From assembly GCA_029560815.1 (NCBI GenBank), contig JAKQKF010000482.1, positions 29,200-93,199 on the forward strand: 64,000 nt of DNA, given 5' to 3'. The stretch comes from a bacterium (GTDB taxonomy: Bacteria; KSB1; UBA2214). Shown in pieces: positions 27,840 to 35,822 of this stretch (within the stretch, counting starts at the first letter, position 1; each line of letters starts with the position of its first letter). Made by a program: the position numbers and the translations under genes. The notes beneath the pieces were generated by a model that worked only from the letters and a program-made list of their open reading frames with translations, did no database searches and had not been told where the DNA came from.

Positions 27840-28094
27840 ATGGTGAGCAAGGAGCTGCTCGAGATTCTGATTTGCCCCGCCTGCCACGGCGAACTGGAGT
27901 ACGATGAGGCCGCGGATACTCTGACCTGCAGGGGCCGCCACTGCCCGGAATGCGGAATGCCGGTTGATGAAAACGGACTCTGCACCGAGCCGGAGTGCGG
28001 CCTCAAGCCGGAAAAAGTAGTGGGCCTGCGCTATCGCGTTGAGGATAATATTCCGGTCATGCTCATCGATGAGGCCGAAAAAATCGACCTGTGA
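27840..28094 (+). CDS. Trm112-like zinc protein with an extra cysteine hook
   Basis: 84 residues. It starts and ends like small Trm112-family proteins (LLEILICPACHGELEYDE; DNIPVMLIDEAEKIDL). Where the second zinc knuckle normally lies there is a longer segment, CRGRHCPECGMPVDENGLC and a further PEC, with five cysteines. This adds about 25 residues to the usual length near 60 and could hold a second zinc. Trm112 proteins act as partners of methyltransferases; the bacterial role is poorly defined. The start follows AAAAGGAGGTAATT, an ideal ribosome site, 12 bases after accA. Confidence 0.8.
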   Translation: MVSKELLEILICPACHGELEYDEAADTLTCRGRHCPECGMPVDENGLCTEPECGLKPEKVVGLRYRVEDNIPVMLIDEAEKIDL

Positions 28095-28134
28095 CGCACT
28101 GCGCCTGCTGACGCTGCAAAAATGCAGAAAAAAC

Positions 28135-28163
28135 TTGACTATATCAATATTTAATCTTATATT
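28135..28163 (+). promoter_or_regulatory. Predicted promoter of the HNH gene
   Basis: TTGACT (28135-28140), 17 bases, TATATT (28158-28163). The leader to ATG 28280 is about 110 bases and GC-rich. Confidence 0.65.
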
Positions 28164-28257
28164 TTTTAATATTTTTCATAGTGTGTTCGCCTGCCGGCCA
28201 CAACGCGCGGCGGCACGCTGCCGGCGGCCATTGCGCTGGATCAGCAGGCGACGAGGA

Positions 28258-28275
28258 GATCCTTGTCCAAGGATC
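28258..28275 (+). promoter_or_regulatory. Hairpin just before the HNH start codon
   Basis: GATCCTTG/CAAGGATC, an 8-base perfect stem with a 2-base loop, ends 4 bases before ATG 28280. The only Shine-Dalgarno-like stretch (GAGGAG, 28252-28257) directly abuts it. It could bring the ribosome site near the start or hide it. Confidence 0.45.
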
Positions 28276-28279
28276 GAAA

Positions 28280-28783
28280 ATGCAAAACGTCAAAGTACTG
28301 CTGCTCAATCAAAATTATGAGCCGTTGACCGTCGTCAGCGCCCAGAAAGCGATCATCCTCGCCTTCCTCGAGAAGGTGGAGATCGTCGAGAAGCACGACC
28401 GCTGGGTCCATTCGCAACACATGGCTTTCCCCCTGCCGAGCATCGTGCGCCTGCTGCGCTATATCCGGTTCCCTCATCAGCATGTTGAACTGTCGCGCCG
28501 CAACATCCTCAAACGGGACAACTTCCGCTGCCAGTACTGTGGCACCACCAAAGGGCCTTTCACCGTCGATCACATCATCCCGAAGGTGCGGGGCGGCTCC
28601 GACAGCTGGGATAATCTGGTCTGCGCCTGTGTGCGCTGCAACAACCGCAAGGGGGACCGCTCTCCCGAACAGGCCAACCTGCGGCTGGCGAAAGACCCCC
28701 GGCGGCCAAGCCATCTCTTTTTTATTCAGCATCATATGGGCGTCAGCGAAGATTGCTGGAAACCCTATATCTTTTTAAATTGA
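28280..28783 (+). CDS. HNH endonuclease family protein
   Basis: 167 residues. The N-terminal part (KVLLLNQNYEPLTVVSAQKA) is the conserved opening of a widespread HNH protein group. The C-terminal HNH domain has zinc pairs CQYCG and CVRCNNRKGDRSP and the catalytic strand TVDHIIPKVRGGSDSWDNL. These stand-alone HNH proteins are common in FCB bacteria and cyanobacteria and are presumed nucleases, but their role is not established and no partner restriction gene is near. ATG 28280 starts the conserved domain; longer frames from GTG 28181 would translate the GC-rich leader. Confidence 0.85.
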   Translation: MQNVKVLLLNQNYEPLTVVSAQKAIILAFLEKVEIVEKHDRWVHSQHMAFPLPSIVRLLRYIRFPHQHVELSRRNILKRDNFRCQYCGTTKGPFTVDHIIPKVRGGSDSWDNLVCACVRCNNRKGDRSPEQANLRLAKDPRRPSHLFFIQHHMGVSEDCWKPYIFLN

Positions 28784-28824
28784 CCGTGGCTATCCAGATA
28801 CAGCGCATTTCTTCTTCTGCCGCC

Positions 28825-28847
28825 AAGGCCGTGATTCCGACGGCCTT
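28825..28847. other. Hairpin between the HNH gene and scpA
   Basis: AAGGCCGT/ACGGCCTT, an 8-base stem with a 7-base loop but no T run on either strand. It may be a weak terminator or RNA processing site. The surrounding 28784-28927 holds no gene. Confidence 0.4.
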
Positions 28848-28927
28848 CGTCATGTCAAGTGGACCCGGCGCTTGCGGAAGGCTTTCCACTCGCAAATGTT
28901 CCACATGATGAGGTATCCTGGCTGATT

Positions 28928-29674
28928 ATGAGCTACAAGGTCAAACTGGAAAGTTTCGAAGGTCCGCTGGATCTGCTCCTCTTCCTGATTAAAAAAGAGG
29001 AGGTGGATATCTATGATATACCGATCGCCAAGGTCACCCAGCAGTATCTGCAGTATCTCGAGATTATCCAGCTTCTCGACCTCGAGGCGGCGAGCGATTT
29101 CATCCTCATGGCCGCCACCCTGATGCGCATCAAGGCCCAGATGCTCCTGCCCAAACCCGATCTCGGCGAGGAGCAGCAGGATATCACCGATCCGCGCCAG
29201 GAACTGGTTCAGCGCCTGCTCGAGTACAAGCGCTTCAAGGATGTCGCCGAGGATCTCGGCAGCAAAGAGGAAACCACCCTCAAAGAGTACGGCCGCGGCA
29301 ACTTCAAGGTCGAGGAAGAGACCATCGGCGAGGATTTTCAGCCCGGCGCTGAAGTGGGCCTCTTTGATCTGGTCGCCGCCTTCAAGCTGATTATGGACCA
29401 GTCCAAAAAGGTGACGGTCCACCGCGTGGTCGAAATTACCACCACGCTCGAGGAGTGCATGGCCAATGTTCTCGACGCCCTCGATAAAAAAAGTGAATTG
29501 ACTTTTCGCGAACTCTTTTCTCCGGACAGTGAAAAGATCATCTGGGTGGTGACCTTCATCGCCATCCTCGAGCTGATCAAGCGGAGCGAGATTCGCGCGG
29601 TGCAGGATGAGCCTTTTGCAGAAATTATGATCAGAAGGATAAATGGAGCGGAACAAACTCAAGTCGATTCTTGA
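28928..29674 (+). CDS. scpA: Segregation and condensation protein A
   Basis: 248 residues. The kleisin opening YKVKLESFEGPLDLLLFLIKKEEVDIYDIPIAKVTQQYL is characteristic; ASDFILMAATLMRIKAQMLL follows. The C-terminal winged-helix (about 190-240, TFRELFSPDSEKIIWVVTFIAILELIK-like) would bind the SMC head. With ScpB it forms the SMC condensin that compacts and segregates the chromosome. ATG 28928 is chosen at the conserved N-terminus; an upstream start at 28859 adds a non-conserved stretch. It overlaps scpB by 32 bases. Confidence 0.95.
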   Translation: MSYKVKLESFEGPLDLLLFLIKKEEVDIYDIPIAKVTQQYLQYLEIIQLLDLEAASDFILMAATLMRIKAQMLLPKPDLGEEQQDITDPRQELVQRLLEYKRFKDVAEDLGSKEETTLKEYGRGNFKVEEETIGEDFQPGAEVGLFDLVAAFKLIMDQSKKVTVHRVVEITTTLEECMANVLDALDKKSELTFRELFSPDSEKIIWVVTFIAILELIKRSEIRAVQDEPFAEIMIRRINGAEQTQVDS

Positions 29675-30431
29675 GGCCCTTATCTTCGCCTCGGACACAC
29701 CCCTTTCCATGAACCAGATCAGGGTTATCCTTGAGGGGGTGGAGAAGACGGAGATCGAAAGCGCCCTCGCAGAACTGGCCGAGGATCTCAAGGAACGCGC
29801 CTTTTTTCTCAAAAAGGCGGGCGGCGGATACCAGTTCGCCACCCGGCCCGAATATTTCCGCTGGATCAAACAGATGTTCGCCGGGCGGGAGCGCAACCGC
29901 CTCACCCGTGCCGCACTCGAGACCCTCTCCATCATCGCCTTTAAACAGCCGATCAGCAGGGTGGAAGTGGCTGCCATCCGCGGTGTGAACTCGGACGGAG
30001 TGATGCAGACCCTGCTTGAACGCAAACTGATCTCCATCACCGGACGCGACGAGGGCCAGGGCCGCGCCTTGCTTTTCAGCACGACCAAGGAATTTTTGAT
30101 CTATTTCGGCATCGACGATATCTCCGATCTGCCCAAACCCAAGGAGATCGAAGAGCTGCTCGCTATGGGCGAAGGCCAAAAGGCCATCCGCGAAATCCCC
30201 GAGGAGGAGATCCTCGCCAGTGAGGCCGGGGATGAGGCAGAAACCGGAGCTGAAGGCGGCGACTCGAACGGCTCGAATGGAGGCGTAGAAGTGGCCTCCG
30301 AAGCACCCGTTTCTCCGGTGACGGCCGGACCAGACATTCCGCCGGTCGAAGCCTCGCCCGATTCGGCGCAGCTTCCGCTTGACGCCGCTGCTGCCGTCAC
30401 GGAAACCTCTCCGGCCGATGATGCGCATTAA
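29643..30431 (+). CDS. scpB: Segregation and condensation protein B
   Basis: 262 residues. Two winged-helix domains (about 1-85 and 86-165): LKSILEALIFASDTPLS, AGGGYQFATRPEY, LTRAALETLSIIAFKQPISR and IRGVNSDGVMQTLLER. The last 85 residues are a low-complexity acidic and Ala/Pro/Ser-rich tail, longer than in most homologues. It is the dimeric partner of ScpA in the SMC complex. The start at 29643 follows AGAAGGAT within scpA, so translational coupling is likely. Confidence 0.93.
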   Translation: MERNKLKSILEALIFASDTPLSMNQIRVILEGVEKTEIESALAELAEDLKERAFFLKKAGGGYQFATRPEYFRWIKQMFAGRERNRLTRAALETLSIIAFKQPISRVEVAAIRGVNSDGVMQTLLERKLISITGRDEGQGRALLFSTTKEFLIYFGIDDISDLPKPKEIEELLAMGEGQKAIREIPEEEILASEAGDEAETGAEGGDSNGSNGGVEVASEAPVSPVTAGPDIPPVEASPDSAQLPLDAAAAVTETSPADDAH

Positions 30432-31143
30432 CCGTTATCTGGCCGCCTGTGGCCTCGGCTCGCGCCGTGCCGTCGAAAATCTAATTCGCGAGCGGCGCAT
30501 CGCCGTCAATGGCGAGATTATCGACAGCCTCGCGACCCGTATCGACGAAGCGCTCGACCGGGTCACCCTGGATGGCAATCACCTGGCGCCCGCCGCGGAT
30601 TCGGTCTATGTTCTTTTAAATAAACCCAAAGGCTATATCACCACCGCAAGCGACGAAAAGGGACGGCGCACCGTTCTCGAACTGGTGCCCCTGCCGCAGC
30701 GCATTTTTCCGGTCGGCCGCCTCGACTATAATACTACCGGACTTTTGCTGCTCACCAATGACGGCGAGCTGGCCCACCGGCTCACCCATCCCCGCTTCAA
30801 GGTGCCCAAGCTCTATCACGCCGTGCTGGAGAGCCCGTTCGATCCGCAGCACTTTGAGCCGCTCACAACCGGCGTCACCCTCGAGGACGGCATCACCCAG
30901 CCCTGCAGCGCCCGCTTTTACGGCGACTCCAGGCACGAGGTCGAAATCGAACTGCGCGAAGGCCGGCAGCAGCAGGTCCGCCGCATGTTCGCTGCGCTAG
31001 GCTACCGGGTCAAGAATCTCGGCCGCGTCCGCTTCGGACCGATCAAGCTCTCGGGACTGCCGCGCGGCGAATGGCGCTACCTCGAGGACGAGGAGGTCCG
31101 CTCCCTGCGCGCGGCGGTGGGTCTGGCACAGGACGCAGAGTGA
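30418..31143 (+). CDS. rluB: 23S rRNA pseudouridine synthase, RluB/RsuA family
   Basis: 241 residues. N-terminal S4 domain (MRINRYLAACGLGSRRAVENLI), then the catalytic domain with VGRLDYNTTGLLLLTNDG holding the catalytic Asp, and the stretch LREGRQQQVRRMFAALGY. RluB modifies U2605 of 23S rRNA and RsuA modifies 16S; position after scpAB is the usual RluB arrangement, so RluB is preferred but specificity is inferred. The start (ATG 30418 or 30421) lies within the scpB end. Confidence 0.9.
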   Translation: MMRINRYLAACGLGSRRAVENLIRERRIAVNGEIIDSLATRIDEALDRVTLDGNHLAPAADSVYVLLNKPKGYITTASDEKGRRTVLELVPLPQRIFPVGRLDYNTTGLLLLTNDGELAHRLTHPRFKVPKLYHAVLESPFDPQHFEPLTTGVTLEDGITQPCSARFYGDSRHEVEIELREGRQQQVRRMFAALGYRVKNLGRVRFGPIKLSGLPRGEWRYLEDEEVRSLRAAVGLAQDAE

Positions 31144-31146
31144 ACG

Positions 31147-31830
31147 ATGGACGAAAAGAATAAAAGACTCGTCATCACCATTGACGGCCCAGCCGGCTCC
31201 GGGAAAAGCACTACCGCACGCCGCGTGGCTGAACAGCTCGGCTATCTGTATCTTGATTCGGGTGCTCTTTACCGTGCCGTCACTCTTGCAGCCCTGCGCC
31301 GTAAGGCCGACTTTGACAATCCTGAACAACTGGCCGCGATCGCCAGAGAGTGTGAAATCGCACTCGTCCCCGCCAGCACGGGGCTCAGGGTCATTCTGCA
31401 GGGTGAGGATGTCAGCGAGGCCATCCGTCTCCCCGAGGTCGCCAGCGCGATCGGGCCTGTGGCGGCCAATCCCGGCGTGCGTGAGGCCCTCCTGAGCCAG
31501 CAGCGCCGTCTGGGCGGGCAGGGCGGCATAGTCGCCGAAGGGCGGGATATGGGCAGTGTGGTATTTCCCGATGCGGAAGTGAAAGTTTTCCTCATCGCTT
31601 CAATCGAGGAGAGGGCGCGCCGTCGTCGTTTGGAGCTGGCGGAAAAGGGGATCGCAGTCGACCTGGATGAGCTCATCCGCACGATCGCCAAGCGGGATCA
31701 GGATGACAGCGGCCGCAGGATCAGCCCCTTGTGCAAGCCGGAGGACGCTCTCGAACTGGACACCACCTGCATGGCCATCGATGAACAGGTCGAGTATATT
31801 GTACACGCGGCCCGCCAGAGGGGTGCCTGA
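31147..31830 (+). CDS. cmk: Cytidylate kinase
   Basis: 227 residues, normal size. P-loop ITIDGPAGSGKSTTARRVA, the CMP-binding stretch LYLDSGALYRAVTLAAL, then GGIVAEGRDMGSVVFPDA and the lid region ERARRRRLE. It phosphorylates CMP and dCMP to the diphosphates. The order rluB-cmk-ispH-rpsA is a well-known conserved run in many bacteria, and the 2-base gap to ispH supports one operon. Confidence 0.96.
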   Translation: MDEKNKRLVITIDGPAGSGKSTTARRVAEQLGYLYLDSGALYRAVTLAALRRKADFDNPEQLAAIARECEIALVPASTGLRVILQGEDVSEAIRLPEVASAIGPVAANPGVREALLSQQRRLGGQGGIVAEGRDMGSVVFPDAEVKVFLIASIEERARRRRLELAEKGIAVDLDELIRTIAKRDQDDSGRRISPLCKPEDALELDTTCMAIDEQVEYIVHAARQRGA

Positions 31831-31832
31831 GG

Positions 31833-32699
31833 ATGGAGATCATCATCGATCCCCGGGCCGGCTTCTGCCCCGGTGTCCGGCGCGCCATCAGCCAGGTTGA
31901 GACGCGCCTCCAGCGCGGCGAAGCCCTGACTGCGCTTGGTCCACTCATCCACAACCAGCGCGAAATCGACCGCCTGGCCCTGCTGGGCCTCGAAACCGTC
32001 AGCCAGGAAGTGGCTGATCAGCCCGACAAGCTTGCCGGTCTGCAGGGGCGGGAAATTTTTATACGCACCCACGGAGTCGGAACCGCCCTGCAGACGAACC
32101 TGCATGACGCCGGCTTTACGGTCATCGACGGCACCTGCTCGACCGTGAAAAGAGTGCAAAAAATGGCGGCCGAGCACTACCGCCTGGGCGAACAGATCGT
32201 CATCATCGGTAAAAAGGGCCACGCCGAGGTGATCGGCATCCTCGGCCATTGCGAAAATCAGGGCATCGTCGCCGCCGACGAAACCGATCTGGCGGAGATC
32301 GATCCTGAGCGTGCGACCTTCGTCATCGCCCAGACCACCATCGGCGGCGAGCAGTTTGAGCGCATGTGCGGCCTCATCGCCGGGCACGTGCGCCAGGTGA
32401 CCTTTGCCGATACCACCTGCCCCTTCATCAGCCGGCGCTACGATCAGATCGCCGGCTTCGCCGGCAGTGTGGATCTGCTCATTTTTGTCGGCGGACGCGA
32501 GAGCTCCAATTCCAGGGTGCTCTTTGAAATCTGCCGTCAAAAGAATCCCAGAAGCTACCGGATTGAATCCCCCGCCGAGCTGGATAGGGCCTGGATCCAT
32601 CCGCAAGATCTGATCGGTATCACCGGCGGGGCCTCGACTCCGTACTGGCAGTTTGAGGAGATCCGCGATCTTTTATCCGCTGCAGAGAACAAGGTATAG
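31833..32699 (+). CDS. ispH: 4-hydroxy-3-methylbut-2-enyl diphosphate reductase
   Basis: 288 residues. The three cluster cysteines lie in AGFCPGVRRAI, IDGTCSTVKRVQ and ADTTCPFISRRY. The substrate-site stretches IHNQREIDRL, IRTHGVG, GKKGHAEVIG and GRESSNSRVLFEIC are also seen. It is the last enzyme of the MEP isoprenoid pathway, an Fe-S reductase. It lies directly between cmk and rpsA as in many genomes. Confidence 0.95.
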   Translation: MEIIIDPRAGFCPGVRRAISQVETRLQRGEALTALGPLIHNQREIDRLALLGLETVSQEVADQPDKLAGLQGREIFIRTHGVGTALQTNLHDAGFTVIDGTCSTVKRVQKMAAEHYRLGEQIVIIGKKGHAEVIGILGHCENQGIVAADETDLAEIDPERATFVIAQTTIGGEQFERMCGLIAGHVRQVTFADTTCPFISRRYDQIAGFAGSVDLLIFVGGRESSNSRVLFEICRQKNPRSYRIESPAELDRAWIHPQDLIGITGGASTPYWQFEEIRDLLSAAENKV

Positions 32700-32714
32700 A
32701 GCAAATAAAAAAAC

Positions 32715-32742
32715 TTGACCCAGTTGGGCAAGTATTCATACA
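32715..32742 (+). promoter_or_regulatory. Possible extra promoter for rpsA
   Basis: TTGACC at 32715-32720 with CATACA 16 bases later (32737-32742). The -35 fits the local pattern, the -10 is poor. rpsA could instead be read from upstream. The ribosome site AAAGGAGAAAG follows. Confidence 0.35.
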
Positions 32743-32760
32743 AAAGGAGAAAGTAAAAAA

Positions 32761-34824
32761 ATGGACGAACTAACCAACACCAACCTGTCCGCCGCTGAGG
32801 ATGGACAAGAGATTCCAAAGCAGGAAGAGGTCATCCCGGAGACGGCCGCCTCTGAACTAGAGTTCGCAGCTGCAGAAGAACCGGTCCAGGCTCCAGTTGC
32901 CGTTGAAGAACCGGCGCAAGCCCCGGCAGCCGCGCCTGTCCTGGCGACGGCTTCGCAGGAGCCCACACTGGCATCCCTCGACCTGCTCGAAAATGAGTAC
33001 TCACCGCAGGAACGCGAGAGCCTTGAAAAGCTCTACGAAGAGACCCTCACCGATTTTGTCTCCGGTGTTGTCGTCACCGGCAAGGTACTCGCCATCAACG
33101 AAAAGGAAGTGGCTGTTGATATCGGCTTCAAGTCGGAGGGGACCATCCCCCTCGAGGAGTTTGCCGATCCCAGGGAGATCAATGTTGGTGACAATATACA
33201 GGTCTTCATCGACAACATCGAAGACGCTGAGGGCAGTCTTATTCTGTCGAAAAAGAAAGCCGACTTTATGCGCGTCTGGGAGATGGTCAACACCTCCTAT
33301 GAAAAAGGTGAGATCATCCAGGGCCGCTGCACCCGCCGCATCAAGGGCGGTATTGTCGTCGATCTCTCCGGCGTCGATGCCTTCCTGCCGGGTTCTCAGA
33401 TCGATGTCCGTCCGATCAGGGATTTCGATGCGCTGATCGGTCAGACCATGGATTTCAAAATCGTCAAGATCAACAACCTGCGCAAGAATATTGTCGTTTC
33501 TCACCGCGTCCTGGTGGAAGAGGCGATGAAAGGCCAGCGCGAAAAGATCCTCGAAGATCTGCAGAAAGGCCAGATCCTCGAAGGGGCCGTCAAGAATATC
33601 ACCGATTTCGGTGTTTTTATCGATCTCGGCGGCGTCGACGGCCTGCTCCACATCAACGACCTCTCCTGGGGCCGCGTGGCGCATCCCTCCGAAGTGGTTG
33701 CTCTGGACGAGAAGATCAAGGTGGTCGTCCTCGATTTCAACGAGGACAAAGACCGCATATCCCTCGGCCTCAAGCAGCTCCAGCCCCATCCGTGGGAGGA
33801 TGTCGAGAACAAGTACCCGGTCGGTTCGACCATCCGCGGCAAGGTTGTCAGCATCTCCGATTATGGCGCTTTCGTCGAACTCGAAAAGGGTGTCGAAGGT
33901 CTCATCCATATCTCCGAGATGTCCTGGACCCAGCATATCAAACATCCCTCCAAGGTCCTCTCCGTGGGCGAAATGGTGGATGCCAAGGTGCTCAATATCC
34001 AGAAAGAGGAGCGCAAGATCTCCCTGGGCCTCAAACAGCTCGAACCGGATCCCTGGCAGACCCTGTCGGAGCGCTACCCGGTCGGCTCGCGTCATAAGGG
34101 CAAGGTTCGCAACCTCACCAACTTTGGCGCTTTTGTCGAGCTGGAAGACGGCATCGACGGCCTGATCCATATTTCCGACCTCTCCTGGACCAAGAAGATC
34201 CGCCATCCTGGCGAAGTTGTCAAGAAGGGCGACGATATCGATGTGGTTGTCCTTAATGTCGACCGCGACAATCGCCGCATTTCGCTGGGCTACAAGCAGA
34301 CTCAGGATAATCCCTGGGACTTTTTCGAAGACAAGTATCACCCGGGCGCCCTCGTTGAGGGCAAGGTGGTGCGGCTGATCGAAAAGGGGCTGATCGTTGA
34401 GCTGCCCGATTCCGTCGACGGCTTTGTTCCCATGTCCCAGCTCGCCAAGGACAATCTCAGCAAGCCGGCCGACGCCTATCAGATCGATGACGCCCTCACC
34501 CTCGCCGTGATCGAATTCAACAAGGAGAACAAAAAGATCGTTCTCTCCGAAAAGAATGCGGTCAAGATGGAAAACCGGGAAGCCAAGGCTGCCGCTGCTG
34601 CCGAAAAGGCCGCGGCCGAAGCAGAACCGGTCCCGCCGGCGGAGGAGCAATCCACCGCTGCTGAAGAGCATGAGCAGCCCGCCGAAAAGTCGGCTGCTGC
34701 TGAGCCTGAAGCCGAAACCGGCGCTGAAGAGCCGGCAGCTGATGAATCCGCCGCCGAAAGCGGTGCGGAAGAGTCGGCTGAAGAGAAACCCAAGCGCGCT
34801 CGCAAGAAGAAAAGCGAAGAGTAG
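32761..34824 (+). CDS. rpsA: 30S ribosomal protein S1
   Basis: 687 residues, longer than the usual 550-600. Six S1 OB domains can be read: repeats 1 and 2 diverged (ribosome-binding), repeats 3-5 strongly conserved (TDFGVFIDLGGVDGLLHI, SDYGAFVELEKGVEGLIHI, TNFGAFVELEDGIDGLIHI), repeat 6 partly diverged. The first roughly 95 residues are an acidic Ala/Pro/Glu-rich extension. The last roughly 85 residues are an Ala/Glu-rich tail ending in a basic patch (KPKRARKKKSEE). S1 brings mRNA to the 30S subunit. It ends at a strong terminator closing the scpA-rpsA run. Confidence 0.97.
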   Translation: MDELTNTNLSAAEDGQEIPKQEEVIPETAASELEFAAAEEPVQAPVAVEEPAQAPAAAPVLATASQEPTLASLDLLENEYSPQERESLEKLYEETLTDFVSGVVVTGKVLAINEKEVAVDIGFKSEGTIPLEEFADPREINVGDNIQVFIDNIEDAEGSLILSKKKADFMRVWEMVNTSYEKGEIIQGRCTRRIKGGIVVDLSGVDAFLPGSQIDVRPIRDFDALIGQTMDFKIVKINNLRKNIVVSHRVLVEEAMKGQREKILEDLQKGQILEGAVKNITDFGVFIDLGGVDGLLHINDLSWGRVAHPSEVVALDEKIKVVVLDFNEDKDRISLGLKQLQPHPWEDVENKYPVGSTIRGKVVSISDYGAFVELEKGVEGLIHISEMSWTQHIKHPSKVLSVGEMVDAKVLNIQKEERKISLGLKQLEPDPWQTLSERYPVGSRHKGKVRNLTNFGAFVELEDGIDGLIHISDLSWTKKIRHPGEVVKKGDDIDVVVLNVDRDNRRISLGYKQTQDNPWDFFEDKYHPGALVEGKVVRLIEKGLIVELPDSVDGFVPMSQLAKDNLSKPADAYQIDDALTLAVIEFNKENKKIVLSEKNAVKMENREAKAAAAAEKAAAEAEPVPPAEEQSTAAEEHEQPAEKSAAAEPEAETGAEEPAADESAAESGAEESAEEKPKRARKKKSEE

Positions 34825-34855
34825 GCTTTTCCTGCAGGCGCTGCCTGTCTCTGCT

Positions 34856-34890
34856 GGAGTTGGATCCTGCCGGATCCAACTCCATTTTTT
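34856..34890 (+). terminator. Intrinsic terminator after rpsA
   Basis: Perfect 12-base stem GGAGTTGGATCC/GGATCCAACTCC with loop TGCC, then ATTTTTT. Confidence 0.97.
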
Positions 34891-34922
34891 ATTTGCAGCC
34901 ACCTCGCTCTGCAAAAAGCTGT

Positions 34923-34950
34923 TTGAAATCTGGCTGAATAATGATACATT
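34923..34950 (+). promoter_or_regulatory. Predicted promoter of the SPOR-protein operon
   Basis: TTGAAA (34923-34928), 16 bases, TACATT (34945-34950). Confidence 0.45.
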
Positions 34951-34996
34951 GCAGCAGCGGAATTGCCCGCTGCCGCACTATATGAGATTCAGGCCT

Positions 34997-35815
34997 ATGA
35001 AAAGATCCATCACTCTGATCCTGATCCTCCTTCTGACCGGCGCTGCTGCTTCGCCTCTTTTCGGCCAGAACAGCCTGGCAGAACTGGAACGCGCCTGGCA
35101 GGAGGACCGCTTCGATGATCTGGCCAGGCTCCTGCCCGCGGCTGAAAAGGCCTATCCCCGGAATCCTTCTATCGCTTTTTTCCGGGCTTTGGTCCTCGAT
35201 GACGCCGATGAGGCCTTCGCCAGCTATAAACGGGTCTTCGAAAGCGAAGAGTTGAGCCGCTTTGCCGATACCGCTCTCTTCAAGATGGCTCAATACCAGT
35301 ATGCACGCGAACGTTTTATGCCGGCGCGAAAGTATTTCCAGCTGCTGCAAAAACGTTTTCCGCAAACCAGATGGCTGGATGACAGCCTCTATTTGACCGG
35401 ACAGTGTTACCTCGCTGAAGGCAAACCTGATTCAGCGCGCCTGGCCTGGAACTCGTTGATCAAAAGGTTCCCACGCTCTCCCTACTGCGATATGGCAGTG
35501 GCCGACCTCGAATCGTCGGTCTGGGATGAACCTGCCGTCAGCCCCCGTCAAAAGGCCGCACCGGGGCCGGCAGCTGCAAAGCCCTTCTATTCAATCCAGG
35601 TCGGTGCCTTCAGTCAGCGTGAGAACGCCCGCACTATTCTCTCCGGACTGGAAAAAGTCGGCTATGAAGGGTCGATCGTCGAGAAAAAAGTCGGCAACCG
35701 CCTCTTCCATGCAGTGTGGATCGGCTCCTTCCCTGATCGCGAATCGGCGGAGGATTATGCCAAACGCTTCATCGTCAAGGTCACCAGGGAATACAGCATC
35801 GTCAAAAGCGAATGA
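34997..35815 (+). CDS. Periplasmic TPR-like protein with C-terminal SPOR domain
   Basis: 272 residues. Signal peptide (MKRSITLILILLLTGAAASP, cleavage likely near LFG-QN). The middle (about 28-175) has TPR/YbgF-like helices (FADTALFKMAQYQYARERF, WLDDSLYLTGQCYLAEGKPDS). The SPOR domain (about 195-270) reads FYSIQVGAFSQRENARTIL. SPOR domains bind denuded glycan strands at the division septum, so an envelope or division role is inferred. ATG 34997 is preferred; 34982 is an alternative. It is followed after 7 bases by the methyltransferase gene, an unrelated partner. Confidence 0.85.
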   Translation: MKRSITLILILLLTGAAASPLFGQNSLAELERAWQEDRFDDLARLLPAAEKAYPRNPSIAFFRALVLDDADEAFASYKRVFESEELSRFADTALFKMAQYQYARERFMPARKYFQLLQKRFPQTRWLDDSLYLTGQCYLAEGKPDSARLAWNSLIKRFPRSPYCDMAVADLESSVWDEPAVSPRQKAAPGPAAAKPFYSIQVGAFSQRENARTILSGLEKVGYEGSIVEKKVGNRLFHAVWIGSFPDRESAEDYAKRFIVKVTREYSIVKSE

Positions 35816-35822
35816 GATCAAG

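Noticed and set aside
28181..28279. Earlier GTG start for the HNH protein
   Set aside because: The added 33 residues are translated from the GC-rich leader and are unlike the conserved family N-terminus.
33001..34914. 637-codon minus-strand frame opposite rpsA
   Set aside because: Shadow of the repeated S1 domains; low-complexity repeats in the translation follow the S1 repeats.
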